Source: Gemmatimonadota bacterium
Lineage (GTDB): Bacteria > Gemmatimonadota > Gemmatimonadetes > Gemmatimonadales > Gemmatimonadaceae
Assembly: GCA_023249305.1 (NCBI GenBank)
Contig: JAHFCU010000007.1
Location: forward strand, 1 to 64,000
Length of the DNA: 64,000 bases
Direction of reading: 5' to 3'
Shown here: piece by piece, positions 41,077 through 50,399 of the stretch
Layout: the number at the start of each line of letters is the position of its first letter
How positions within the stretch are numbered: the stretch's first letter is position 1
Program-made: the position numbers and the translations under genes
The notes under the pieces: model-generated
What the model was told of the DNA's origin: nothing
The model's database searches: none
Seen by the model: only the letters and a program-made list of their open reading frames with translations

Positions 41077-41198
41077 GGCCTGAGTTTGCGTGGAAGCTGG
41101 GAACGTGGCAGCGCAAGGACCGCGCGGCGCGAATGCGCCGTGCAAGGAAACTGGTGCAAGACGGGCCAAGCGTCTATCGTCAGGTGCGGGCGGCGGTG

Positions 41199-41240
41199 GT
41201 CTACCGTCTACCGTCTACCGTCTACTGTCTGTCGTCTTGC
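41199..41240. repeat. Heptamer array at the 5' end of holB
   Basis: GTCTA CCGTCTA CCGTCTA CCGTCTA CTGTCTG TCGTCTT. Confidence 0.92.
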
Positions 41241-42295
41241 CCCTCCTTCCCCTCATCGGCCACCAGATCCTGCGCGACCGTCTCGCCGCTCAATGGCGGG
41301 CGGGGCGCTTGCCGGCATCCATCCTGTTGCACGGGCCCGAGGGTGTGGGCAAGCAGCGGCTCGCGCTGTGGCTTGGACAGCTGATGCTCTGCACCGGCGA
41401 CACGGCGCCGTGCGGCGAGTGCCAGGCGTGCCGCTACGCACTCGAGGGTCAGCATCCCGACTTGCATTGGATCTTTCCTCGGCCGCATCTCAAGGGCGAC
41501 GCGGGGCCGGAGGAAGTGAAGGAGGACCTCGAGCAAGCCGTCGCCGATCGCGCGAAGGCGCAAGGGCTGTATAAGCGGCCGAGCGGCGCCGAAGGGATCT
41601 TTGTCTATGTCGGCCGCTACCTCGTGCAACAAGCCGCGTTGTCGCCAGCGCTCGGACGACGCAAGGTGTTTGTCATCGGCGATGCCGAGCGCATGGTGCC
41701 GCAGGCGTCGAGTCCAGAGGCGGCCAATGCCCTCCTGAAACTCCTCGAGGAGCCGCCGGCGACGGTGACATTCATCTTGACCTCGAGCGAGCCGACGTCG
41801 CTGCTGCCGACCATCCGCTCACGCGTTGTGGCGTTCCGTGTGCCGCGTCTCGCCGACGCGGACGTGCGCCGGTTCCTCGCGGCGCCGAGTGTGCGCGCCG
41901 CGATCGGCCCGGACGCCAATGACGACGAGCGCGTGCGCCTGTGCGACGGCGCCCCGGGACGACTGCTCGGCTACGACGAGCAGGCCGTCGTCTTCGCGCG
42001 CGCCCATGCGTTCATCGAGGCGGCGCAGGCAGGACGTGAGAAGTGGCTGCGGGCGGCCTTCGGCCAGGGCGGCAAGGGCGCGCGCGGCGCCTTCTCCGAT
42101 GTGCTCGACGCCGTGAGCGTGCTCCTGCACGAGCGGTCTCGCGCGGCCGCGGCCGCCGGCCAGGACCGCACCGCCGCGGCCGCCGCGCGTGCGATGCGCG
42201 CGGTCGAGGAGGCCAAGCTTGACGCACAGCAGAACGTCTCGCCGCAGCTGCTCAGTGCGCGCCTGATGCGCGAACTCTCCCACCTCGGCTCATGA
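41237..42295 (+). CDS. holB: DNA polymerase III delta' subunit-like (start uncertain; ORF open from 41090)
   Basis: [28 protein letters not shown]...[21 protein letters not shown]...[41 protein letters not shown]. Confidence 0.9.
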   Translation: MPLLPLIGHQILRDRLAAQWRAGRLPASILLHGPEGVGKQRLALWLGQLMLCTGDTAPCGECQACRYALEGQHPDLHWIFPRPHLKGDAGPEEVKEDLEQAVADRAKAQGLYKRPSGAEGIFVYVGRYLVQQAALSPALGRRKVFVIGDAERMVPQASSPEAANALLKLLEEPPATVTFILTSSEPTSLLPTIRSRVVAFRVPRLADADVRRFLAAPSVRAAIGPDANDDERVRLCDGAPGRLLGYDEQAVVFARAHAFIEAAQAGREKWLRAAFGQGGKGARGAFSDVLDAVSVLLHERSRAAAAAGQDRTAAAAARAMRAVEEAKLDAQQNVSPQLLSARLMRELSHLGS

Positions 42296-42786
42296 GCGAC
42301 CTCTCGCACGTCAATCGCGCCGGCGAGGCGTCTATGGTGGACGTCTCCGCGAAGCCTGTCACCGCGCGCGCCGCGCGGGCTGAGGGGCGCATTCGGATGT
42401 CGGCCGACGCATTGCGCGCCATTCGCGACAACGCACTCGCTAAGGGCGATGTGCTGTCCGTCGCGCGTGTCGCGGGCATTCAGGCGGCCAAGCGCACGGC
42501 GGAACTGATTCCACTGTGTCATCCGCTGCCGCTCACCGATGTGCAGGTGCGATTCACGTTCGATGACGCGCTGCCGGGCATTCGCTGCGAGGCGGAGGCG
42601 CGCACCGTCGCCGCGACCGGCGTGGAAATGGAAGCGGTCACGGCCGTCGCGGTCGCTCTCCTGACCGTGTACGATATGGCCAAGAGCGTGGACAAGGCCA
42701 TGCAAGTGGACGGTGTGCGACTCTTGGAGAAGACCGGCGGCAAGTCCGGTCCGTGGCGCGCGAGCGAGGAGCCGGCCGCACCCTAG
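42292..42786 (+). CDS. moaC: Cyclic pyranopterin monophosphate synthase MoaC
   Basis: [23 protein letters not shown]...[26 protein letters not shown]...[26 protein letters not shown]. Confidence 0.97.
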   Translation: MSDLSHVNRAGEASMVDVSAKPVTARAARAEGRIRMSADALRAIRDNALAKGDVLSVARVAGIQAAKRTAELIPLCHPLPLTDVQVRFTFDDALPGIRCEAEARTVAATGVEMEAVTAVAVALLTVYDMAKSVDKAMQVDGVRLLEKTGGKSGPWRASEEPAAP

Positions 42787-44339
42787 CGCTTGGCGGGCTT
42801 CGGCGCCGCGCGGCCCGACACGACGAGCGATTGCCCCGGCATCACGCGCGCGCTCTTGAGCCCGTTGAGCTGCACCAGCGTCTTCACGCTGACGCCGTAC
42901 TTCTTCGCGATGCCCGACAGCGTCTCGCCGCTCGCGACCCGGTGGCGCCGTACGCCGCTGCTCCGGCGTGGATAGCGCTCGACCGACGGGTTCGGCACAT
43001 CGCGCGCCAGCACGACGACGTCGCGCCGCGGCACGAGAATTGTCTGCCCGCTGCGTAGCGCGCCGCTCTTCAGTTTCGCTGCCTTGGGGTTGTACCACGT
43101 GAGCTGTTTCTGCGTGAGGCCATACTTCTTCGCGATCGACAGCATGGTTTGTCCTTTCTTGCTCTCGATCCGTTCCAGCGCTCGACGCTCTGCTGGTTCC
43201 AACGCGCTGAAGCGCTCCTCAAACCCCGTGGCGCGTCCCGCGGGGACGCGCACCCACATCGAGTCTGAGGGCGGCGTCATGCCGCGCAGCACGTGGAAGT
43301 TGAGCTCGGCGATGGCGCTCGCCTCGACGCCCAGCGCGTTCGCCACCGCGGCCAGCGGCGTGCCGCCCGGTGCATGCACGGAGTCGTACGCGTATGGCGG
43401 CAGCGATTCTACTCGGACGCCGTAGCGCGCGGGTTCGCCGCCGACCAATGCGGCGGCGATGATCTTCGGCACATAGTCGCGCGTCTCGCGGCGCAAGTAG
43501 CTCTTCTCGGCGAGGGCGAAGAAACGGTCCTCGCCTTCCACGCCGTCGAGCGCATCCGCGTAGCGCGCGAGCCCGCGCGACACGCGCCCCGACCCGCCGT
43601 TGTACGCAGCGGCGGCCAGGTACAGCGATCCGAACTCCTCGCGCAAGCCGAGCAACAGCCGCGCCGCCGCCTCGGTGGAGCGCACCGGATCGCGACGCTC
43701 GTCCACCCACCAGTCCACGCGCAAGCCCATCCCGCGCGCCGTGCCCGCCATGAACTGCCACAGGCCCACGGCGGCGGCGCGAGAGTAGGCGTGCGGATTG
43801 AACCAGCTTTCGACCAGTGCCAAGTACGTCAGGTCTTCGGGCAGGCCCCGCCGCTTCAGCCGCTCGCGGATCATCGGGCCGTAACGCGTCTGCCGCTGCA
43901 GCGCCACCTCGAACGCGTCCTTCGCGCGCCCGCTGAAGATGCGCACGTAGTCTTCGACGCGAGTGCGCGTCTCGTACGATCGCACGTCGATGTCCCAGAC
44001 GGGCGCTCCGGGCGCGGCGATCGTGTCGGTGGGTGGCGGCGGCGCTTCGGTGCCGAAGACGCGCGCCGTCTCACGCGTCACGTCGGATGCCGACACGCTG
44101 TCGGTCGTCGTGACTGGCTTGCCGTCGCCCGTGCCGCGCGCTGTGCTCGCGGCGCCAGCCGCAGCAATGCCGACCGCTTGCGCGTCGCCCGGCGTCTGTC
44201 CTGCGCCTGGTCGCGCGTCCACGGTGCCGCTTGGCGCGGAGCTTCCGTCGGCCGGGGCAGTCGCCGGCGGTCGGTTAGTGCGCATGCATCCCGCCGTGAG
44301 GACAGCGGTCAGGACCAAGAAGCGAGCGATGCGGCGCAT
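42783..44339 (-). CDS. MltD-like lytic murein transglycosylase with LysM repeats
   Basis: [45 protein letters not shown] (SLT); two LysM-like segments ([46 protein letters not shown]). Confidence 0.93.
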   Translation of the reverse strand: MRRIARFLVLTAVLTAGCMRTNRPPATAPADGSSAPSGTVDARPGAGQTPGDAQAVGIAAAGAASTARGTGDGKPVTTTDSVSASDVTRETARVFGTEAPPPPTDTIAAPGAPVWDIDVRSYETRTRVEDYVRIFSGRAKDAFEVALQRQTRYGPMIRERLKRRGLPEDLTYLALVESWFNPHAYSRAAAVGLWQFMAGTARGMGLRVDWWVDERRDPVRSTEAAARLLLGLREEFGSLYLAAAAYNGGSGRVSRGLARYADALDGVEGEDRFFALAEKSYLRRETRDYVPKIIAAALVGGEPARYGVRVESLPPYAYDSVHAPGGTPLAAVANALGVEASAIAELNFHVLRGMTPPSDSMWVRVPAGRATGFEERFSALEPAERRALERIESKKGQTMLSIAKKYGLTQKQLTWYNPKAAKLKSGALRSGQTILVPRRDVVVLARDVPNPSVERYPRRSSGVRRHRVASGETLSGIAKKYGVSVKTLVQLNGLKSARVMPGQSLVVSGRAAPKPAKR

Positions 44340-44384
44340 CCGACAAACCTACCCGGCAACGCGCGGACGGGATATACTCGCGCC

Positions 44385-45323
44385 ATGCGCCAATTCCACG
44401 TTCTGCTGGCCGCCACGTGCGCAGCCGTTGCGGTGACCGCCTGCGCACACTCCACCGCGCGCATTGCGCCCACCGCACGCCCTGCACTCTCGATGGACGA
44501 CATGGCCGCGCTGCAGGCCACCATCAAGCAACGCATCGCACGCGAGAGCGGCGCGCAAGTTGGCGTCTGGCTGTACGATGTCGCCACCGGAGCTGGGCTG
44601 GAAGTCAACGCCGGCACGCAGTTCCACGCGGCGAGCACGATGAAGGTGCCGGTGATGATCGAGTTGTTTCGCCGCGCGGACGCGGGCACGCTGCGGCTCG
44701 ACAGCACGATCGTGCTCCGCAACCAGTTCACGTCCATCGTGGATGGCTCACCGTTCACCCTGAACGCCGGTGACGACTCGGACTCGTCGCTCTATTTCCG
44801 CGTCGGCCAGCGCGTGACGCTCCGCGAACTCAACGAGCACATGATCACGCGCTCAAGTAACCTCGCCACCAACGCCATCATCGAACTGCTCGACGCCCGT
44901 ACGGTGAGCGCCACGGCGCACGCGCTGGGAGCCACATCCATTCAGGTGCGCCGCGGAGTTGAGGACACCAAGGCCTTCAACGCCGGGCTCAACAACACCA
45001 CATCGGCGTTCGACCTCGGCGTGCTGATGGCCTCGATCGCGCAGGATCGTGCCGCGTCGAAATCGGCGTGCGCCGCCATGCGCGAGATCCTGCTGCGGCA
45101 GGAGTTCAATGATGAGATTCCGGCGGGCCTCCCCAAGGGCGTGCCCGTGGCGCACAAGACCGGGTGGATCACCGCGACCACGCACGACGCGGCGATCATC
45201 TACCCGCCGCGGCGTCCCCCGTATGTGCTCGTGGTCCTCACTCGCGCCATTCCCGAGCGGGCGGTCGCTCAACGATTGATGGCCGACATTTCGCGCGAAG
45301 TGTGGACAGTGGTCACTCGCTAA
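44385..45323 (+). CDS. Class A beta-lactamase-like serine hydrolase (lipoprotein)
   Basis: Lipobox VAVTACAHS; AASTMKVPVMIELF (SxxK), ITRSSNLATN (SxN), AHKTGWI (KTG). Confidence 0.88.
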   Translation: MRQFHVLLAATCAAVAVTACAHSTARIAPTARPALSMDDMAALQATIKQRIARESGAQVGVWLYDVATGAGLEVNAGTQFHAASTMKVPVMIELFRRADAGTLRLDSTIVLRNQFTSIVDGSPFTLNAGDDSDSSLYFRVGQRVTLRELNEHMITRSSNLATNAIIELLDARTVSATAHALGATSIQVRRGVEDTKAFNAGLNNTTSAFDLGVLMASIAQDRAASKSACAAMREILLRQEFNDEIPAGLPKGVPVAHKTGWITATTHDAAIIYPPRRPPYVLVVLTRAIPERAVAQRLMADISREVWTVVTR

Positions 45324-45365
45324 GCGTCGCGGGAACGTCACCGCGGCGCGGCATCGCCCGACGCG

Positions 45366-47027
45366 CTAGTGCGCTGAGGGGAGCGCCACGAAAAACGTCG
45401 TTCCTTCGCCGGTCGCGCTCTCTACCCAGATGCGGCCGCCGTGCGCCTCCACGATGCCGCGCGCGATGGAAAGCCCGAGCCCCGAACCGCTCTTGTTGGC
45501 GCCGCGCTTGCGCGTATAGTAGCGCTCGAAGATGCGCGGCAATTGCTCCGCGGGGATTCCGCTCCCCGTGTCGCGCACGGTGAACAGCACTTCATCGCCC
45601 TGCGCCACCGCCGACGCGGTCACCGAACCGCCGCGATCGGTGTACTTGAGGCTGTTCCCGAGCAAGTTGGTGAGCACCTGAATAAGCCGCGCCGCGTCGC
45701 CGTGCACCGCCGGCACGCCATCGGCCACCCGTGAAGTCAGCGTGACGCCTCGCTGCTGCGCCTGCGGCCCCACCATGGCGATGGCTTGGCGTACGATCGG
45801 CGCCACCTGCTCGGTACGCCGCTCCACCGACAGCTTGCCCACCTCGATCGTGGACACATCCAGGAGGTCCTGGATGAGCCGCGACATCCAGTCCGCGGAG
45901 TTGCCGATCGCCTGTATCAGGTGCCGCTGTTCCTTCACGTCCGAGGGCGGCGCCTCGAGCAGGGCGGCGGCACACAGCCGGATGGCTGCGAGCGGGTTGC
46001 CGAGGTCGTGCGACACGACGCTCAGCACGTCCTCACGCGCGCGTGTGGCGCGCTGCGCCATCGTGTACAGTCGTGCATTGTCCATGGCGTAGGCAGCGCG
46101 CGCGCCGAGTGCATGGGCGAGCGACACCTGCTCCGGCGAAAAGGGTGCGCTCGTCACGCGCACGAGCGTGAGCGCCCCCAACACGTAGTCGCGTGCGATG
46201 AGCGGCACGAACAGCGCCGATCGCGCCTTGAGCGCCTTGAGCCGCGCCAGCTCCGTCGCGGTCTCGGTGTGTCCCTCGAGCCAGTCGTCGGTGACGGCGC
46301 CGATCACTTCCATGCGGCGTGAGCGCATCGCGTCAATCGCGCGCCACGGACTGTCCCACGTGAGCGCGTCGCGTCCCACGGCCTCGAGCGCGGCTTGCAG
46401 TTCCGGCGTTTCACTCCGGCTGACCTGTCGCTGCCACCCGCCGTCCGGTCCGACCACATCGACGATGCACGCCTCCGCGAGGTACGGCACCGGCACGTTC
46501 GCCAGCGCCTGCAACGTGCGCCCGACGTCGAGCGACGTGCCAAGGAGCCCGCCGGCCTCCGACAGGAACCGTTCGTTCCGCTCCCGCAGCGTGCGCTCGG
46601 CGATGTCGCGCAGCACCACCGTGTAGATGGGCCCATGGCGCGTTTCAAGGCGTGAAATGGACGCCTCGGCGGGGAACTCGGTCCCGTCCTTGCGCACGCC
46701 GTAGATCTCGCGCCGATCGGCCATGCGTCGCGCGCGCTCCGGACTCGCCCGGAATTGCTCCATGTGCGCGCCGTGCGCGCCCCGGTATCGCGGCGGCATC
46801 AACTCGGCCAACGGACGGCCAACCATCTCCTCGGGCAGGTACCCGAACACCTGCGAAGCGCCCTGATTGAAATGCAGGATGTGCTGCGAGGAGGACACCA
46901 CGATGATCGCGTCTACCGCGATATCGAGGATGCTCGCAAACAGCGCATCAGGCGCGGCGACCGTCGCAACGGCGACGTCCTCGGCCAGAGTGTCTCCGTT
47001 CGTGCTGGAAGGGGGGCTGGTGTCCAT
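45366..47027 (-). CDS. PAS-GAF sensor histidine kinase
   Basis: PAS (FNQGASQVFGYLPEEMVGRPLAELMP), GAF region, HisKA VSHDLGNPLAAIRLC, N/G boxes LLGNSLKYTDRGG, RDTGSGIPAEQLPRIFERYY, GSGLGLSIARGIVEAHGG. Confidence 0.96.
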   Translation of the reverse strand: MDTSPPSSTNGDTLAEDVAVATVAAPDALFASILDIAVDAIIVVSSSQHILHFNQGASQVFGYLPEEMVGRPLAELMPPRYRGAHGAHMEQFRASPERARRMADRREIYGVRKDGTEFPAEASISRLETRHGPIYTVVLRDIAERTLRERNERFLSEAGGLLGTSLDVGRTLQALANVPVPYLAEACIVDVVGPDGGWQRQVSRSETPELQAALEAVGRDALTWDSPWRAIDAMRSRRMEVIGAVTDDWLEGHTETATELARLKALKARSALFVPLIARDYVLGALTLVRVTSAPFSPEQVSLAHALGARAAYAMDNARLYTMAQRATRAREDVLSVVSHDLGNPLAAIRLCAAALLEAPPSDVKEQRHLIQAIGNSADWMSRLIQDLLDVSTIEVGKLSVERRTEQVAPIVRQAIAMVGPQAQQRGVTLTSRVADGVPAVHGDAARLIQVLTNLLGNSLKYTDRGGSVTASAVAQGDEVLFTVRDTGSGIPAEQLPRIFERYYTRKRGANKSGSGLGLSIARGIVEAHGGRIWVESATGEGTTFFVALPSAH

Positions 47028-47050
47028 GGGGGAGTTCGCGGCTTCTCCCT

Positions 47051-47149
47051 CTGAAAATGCACCGTGAACGCACTAGCGCAAGGCATTTTCAGGGGCGCCG
47101 TCGGGGGAATTCCCGCACCTTTCATGGGAACGTTGCCCGACTGTCGGGC
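47051..47149. promoter_or_regulatory. Palindrome-rich divergent promoter region
   Basis: CTGAAAATGC (47051-47060)/GCATTTTCAG (47083-47092); GGGAATTCCC (47105-47114); GCCCGACTGTCGGGC (47135-47149). Confidence 0.5.
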
Positions 47150-47170
47150 GCGCAGACGAGTCGTAGGCTG

Positions 47171-48148
47171 ATGAAGAGTACCTTGGGAGTTGCCATGTCG
47201 GTCATCGCTGACGCGTCCGACGCTACCACTTCAGCCGTGAAGCACCCGCAACCAGAGCATCTGCTCGACGGACATCTCCTGTTGGCCACCGACGGTTCCG
47301 CGAGCGCTGACGGCGCGGTGGGCCTCGTGGCCGAACTTCACCGTGGGGGCCGGGCCAAGGCGAGCGTACTCGCCGTGTTCGAGCCCGCACCGATGCCCGT
47401 TCCGAGCGCCGATCCGTCGCTCGCGGCCATGACCACCATGGCCGGCGATGCCGCGCTGCGCGATGAGTTCTTCTCGCGCGTGGACCGCCAGCTCGACCGT
47501 TTGTTCGCTGCGCGAGCTCCCATCGTGGTGGAACGCGCGGAAGGATCGCCGGTTCGATGCATCGTTGACGTCGCCGTCAATGCACAGGCGGACCTGATCA
47601 TCACGGGGCTTCGCGTGCACTCCCTCATGGACCGTCTCGTCGGCGACGAGACCGCCCTGCGCGTCACGCGCGCCACCGACCGGCCGGTCTTCGCCGTGGC
47701 GCCAAACCTCGCGCAGCTGCCGCGGCATGCGGTGGTCGGCATCGATTTCTCACGGGCTTCGATGCGCGCCGCGGCGGCCGCCGCCGGCATGCTCGTTGAC
47801 GGCGGCACCCTGACGCTGCTGCATGCCCGTCCGCGTCTCGACGTCGCCGCGGCCAGCGACGACGGCATTGACGTCTCTTACGCCCGCGGTGTCGCCGCCG
47901 CCCTCGAAGGACTGCGCGGCACCATCGCCGCCAGTCATCCGACGATTACGGTGGACACCGAACGGCGAGACGGCGAGGCGGCCGAGGCCGTCATGAACTT
48001 CGCGATCGCCGCGAACGCCGACTTCGTCGCGGTCGGTCGTCACCGGCGCAATGCCATCGCCCACGCCGTGCTCGGCAGCGTCGCCACGTCGCTGCTGCGC
48101 AAGGCCAAGCTGTCGGTGTTGGTGCTGCCGCCGATGGATACTGACTGA
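47171..48148 (+). CDS. Tandem universal stress protein (two UspA domains); start uncertain (47171 or 47195)
   Basis: HLLLATDGSASADGAVGLVAEL...ADLIITGLRVHSLMDRLVGDETALRVTRATDRPVFAVAP; second domain AVVGIDFSRASMRAA...ADFVAVGRHRRNAIAHAVLGSVATSLLRKAKLSVLVLP. Confidence 0.92.
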   Translation: MKSTLGVAMSVIADASDATTSAVKHPQPEHLLDGHLLLATDGSASADGAVGLVAELHRGGRAKASVLAVFEPAPMPVPSADPSLAAMTTMAGDAALRDEFFSRVDRQLDRLFAARAPIVVERAEGSPVRCIVDVAVNAQADLIITGLRVHSLMDRLVGDETALRVTRATDRPVFAVAPNLAQLPRHAVVGIDFSRASMRAAAAAAGMLVDGGTLTLLHARPRLDVAAASDDGIDVSYARGVAAALEGLRGTIAASHPTITVDTERRDGEAAEAVMNFAIAANADFVAVGRHRRNAIAHAVLGSVATSLLRKAKLSVLVLPPMDTD

Positions 48149-48297
48149 GGATCTGGAATCCGGATCGCGATCGCTGACCACAACTGCTGATGTCAACAGG
48201 CGATGAGGGGCGCCCGCAAGGACGCCCCTCATCGTGCATCGCAGTTGAGAATCCGAATCCTCTATCGCAATCCGGATTCCATGTCCTCAATCAGCAG
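48141..48297. repeat. Large imperfect palindrome filling a convergent intergenic gap (bidirectional terminator-like core)
   Basis: Outer arms CTGACTGAGGATCTGGAATCCGGATCGCGAT / revcomp CTGATTGAGGACATGGAATCCGGATTGCGAT; middle CAACTGCTGATG/CATCGCAGTTG; core CGATGAGGGGCG (48201-48212)/CGCCCCTCATCG (48223-48234). Confidence 0.85.
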
Positions 48298-48963
48298 TTA
48301 CGCCTCGGGCGTCAGCAGTCCCAGCCGCAGCGCCAGTTGTACGTACTCGTGGCGGTGCGATAGCCCAAGCTTGTCTTGGATGCGCTGTTTGTACGTGTCC
48401 ACCGTCTTCGGGCTGATGAACAGCTTCTCGCCGATCTCCGGCGCGCTGAAGCCCTGCGCGGTCAGGCGGAGCACGTCGCGTTCGCGTTCGGTGAGCTTCT
48501 CGAAGCGCGTGCGCTCCTCGTGCAGCGGGTCCTTGCGCGTGTAGCCCTTGGCCAAGATCCGCGCCGCGTCAGGCCGCACATACACTTCTCCGCGCGCCAC
48601 GGTGCGCACCGCGTCGAGCAGCTCGCGATCCGCCGCCGTCTTCAGCACATAACCGGCCGCCCCCGCTTCAAGCATCGGCACGAGGTAATCTTCCTCGGCG
48701 TGCATCGTCAGCGTGAGCACGCGTGATGTCATCCCCTTGGCAACGATCTGGCGCGTCACCGCCATGCCGTCCATGTCGCCCAGCGAGATGTCCATCACCA
48801 TGACGTCGGGCTTCAGGCGCTCGGCCATCGCGAGCGCCTCCGCCCCGGACCCCGCCTCACCCACGACATGCACGTCCTTGGCGGCCCCCAGCACCGCCTT
48901 AACGCCGGCGCGCACGACTGCATGGTCATCCACCAGCAGAACGCGAATCAGGTCCCCGGTCAT
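48298..48963 (-). CDS. NarL/FixJ-type response regulator
   Basis: IRVLLVDDHAVVRAGVKAVL...DVMVMDISLGDMDG...LTERERDVLRLTAQGFSAPEIGEKLFISPKTVDTYKQRI. Confidence 0.96.
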   Translation of the reverse strand: MTGDLIRVLLVDDHAVVRAGVKAVLGAAKDVHVVGEAGSGAEALAMAERLKPDVMVMDISLGDMDGMAVTRQIVAKGMTSRVLTLTMHAEEDYLVPMLEAGAAGYVLKTAADRELLDAVRTVARGEVYVRPDAARILAKGYTRKDPLHEERTRFEKLTERERDVLRLTAQGFSAPEIGEKLFISPKTVDTYKQRIQDKLGLSHRHEYVQLALRLGLLTPEA

Positions 48964-50051
48964 CGTCCGTCCTCGTCAGCGAGAGCCACCGTCGCGACGA
49001 CACGCGTGCCGTCGCCCGGCCGACTCTCCAGTTCAAAAGTCCCATTGACCAACGCCACGCGCTCGCGCATGGAGAACAGCCCGAAGCCGCCGCGTTCGGC
49101 CTCCCCGACGTCCATTCCATGGCCGTCGTCCCGCACGTCCAGCCGCGCTCTTCCCTGCTCCGTCGTGAGGTGCACTTCCACGTGCGCCGGCGAAGCGTGG
49201 CGTGTGGCGTTCGCCACTGCCTCGCGCGCGACGTCATAGAGCACGCTCGCCACATGGGGCGGAATGGCGGCATCAACGCCCGACGTGTCCGCCGTCGTCT
49301 CGACGCCGTGCTCCGAGGTCTTGCGCGCCAAGTGCTGCAGTGCCGGCGCCAAGCCGAGATCGTCAAGCACGCGCGGATGCAGGGTCTCCGACAGCGCGCG
49401 CACCTGCTCCATGACCTGCAGCGCCAGCTGCTGCATGCGCATCAGCTGCGCGCGCGTCGGCTCGTCCGACGCGTCGCGCGCCATGGCCGCTAGTTCGAGC
49501 GTCAGGCCGGCCAGCCACTGCGCTGATGACTCGTGCAGCTCGCGTCCCACGCGGGCGCGCTCGCGATCTCCCACCGTGATGGCGTGCAGCGCGAGCCGGC
49601 GCATCCGCGCGCGGTCATGATGCATGCCGTCAAGCAACAGGTTGATGGCCGACCGCACTCGACCCAAGTTGGGATCTTCACTCTGCGTCGGCCGCGCGCG
49701 AACCGTGAAATCGCCCGCCCAGACACGCTGCGCCGTCCGCTCAAGTTCACGCAACGGTCGTAGCGCAACCGCGACGAGTGCGATATTCGCCGCAATGGAG
49801 AACACGACCGCCGACACCGCAACCACCAAGCTCTCGGTCAGCGTTTCATTCGGCGACCGCGCGATGAACAGCGAGGCCAGCGCGATGAGGGCGACCAGCA
49901 GGTTCGCCCCGAGGAGCTTCCCCGACAGCGGAACCCTGAAGACCCGGTCGAACCAGCTACGATGCCGAATCGTCATCGGCACGCGCACGTCAGCCCCCGG
50001 CATTGACTGCTGGGAGAGGGGCATGTCGGTGAGATCCCTGAGGGGCGGCAT
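48960..50051 (-). CDS. HisKA_3-type sensor histidine kinase with HAMP
   Basis: RELERTAQRVWAGDFTVRARPTQS (HAMP); ERARVGRELHESSAQWLAGLTLELAAMA; GFGLFSMRERVALVNGTFELESRPGDGTRV. Confidence 0.94.
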   Translation of the reverse strand: MPPLRDLTDMPLSQQSMPGADVRVPMTIRHRSWFDRVFRVPLSGKLLGANLLVALIALASLFIARSPNETLTESLVVAVSAVVFSIAANIALVAVALRPLRELERTAQRVWAGDFTVRARPTQSEDPNLGRVRSAINLLLDGMHHDRARMRRLALHAITVGDRERARVGRELHESSAQWLAGLTLELAAMARDASDEPTRAQLMRMQQLALQVMEQVRALSETLHPRVLDDLGLAPALQHLARKTSEHGVETTADTSGVDAAIPPHVASVLYDVAREAVANATRHASPAHVEVHLTTEQGRARLDVRDDGHGMDVGEAERGGFGLFSMRERVALVNGTFELESRPGDGTRVVATVALADEDGR

Positions 50052-50191
50052 ACGTTTCTAGCTTATCGGGAAAGGCCTCTCAGGAGCCATCAGGGGCTGT
50101 CGGAACTTCCCTGAAGGAACTCCCGACCGCCCCTCGGATATTACCCTACACCGTGCCTCAGTTCGTCCCACTCAGGGGATCGAAAAACGGA

Positions 50192-50218
50192 AGCGCGGAC
50201 GATCCAATCGTCCGCGCT
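50192..50218 (-). terminator. Intrinsic terminator downstream of tRNA-Lys
   Basis: 12-bp perfect stem AGCGCGGACGAT-tgg-ATCGTCCGCGCT on the minus strand followed by CCGTTTTTCG. Confidence 0.75.
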
Positions 50219-50226
50219 CCGGCCGG

Positions 50227-50296
50227 CCGTCTCCCATTTGTCGTCTGCCCTCCGGCATCTGCCGTCTACCATCTACCATCTGCCATCTGCCGTTCA
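50227..50296. repeat. Degenerate heptamer tandem array (10 units)
   Basis: CCGTCTC CCATTTG TCGTCTG CCCTCCG GCATCTG CCGTCTA CCATCTA CCATCTG CCATCTG CCGTTCA in continuous 7-bp register. Confidence 0.92.
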
Positions 50297-50297
50297 G

Positions 50298-50370
50298 TGA
50301 CCCGGGTGGGAATCGAACCCACGACCTGGCGGTTAAAAGCCGCATGCTCTACCGACTGAGCTACCGGGTC
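50298..50370 (-). tRNA. tRNA-Lys (TTT)
   Basis: GACCCGGTAGCTCAGTCGGTAGAGCATGCGGCTTTTAACCGCCAGGTCGTGGGTTCGATTCCCACCCGGGTCA; anticodon loop CTTTTAA. Confidence 0.96.
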
Positions 50371-50399
50371 CTACGCGCTCCGATGCTGCTTACAAGATA

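Noticed and set aside
50227-50296. Possible CRISPR array
   Set aside because: Units are 7 bp, contiguous and degenerate, with no repeat-spacer pattern and no cas genes in the window.
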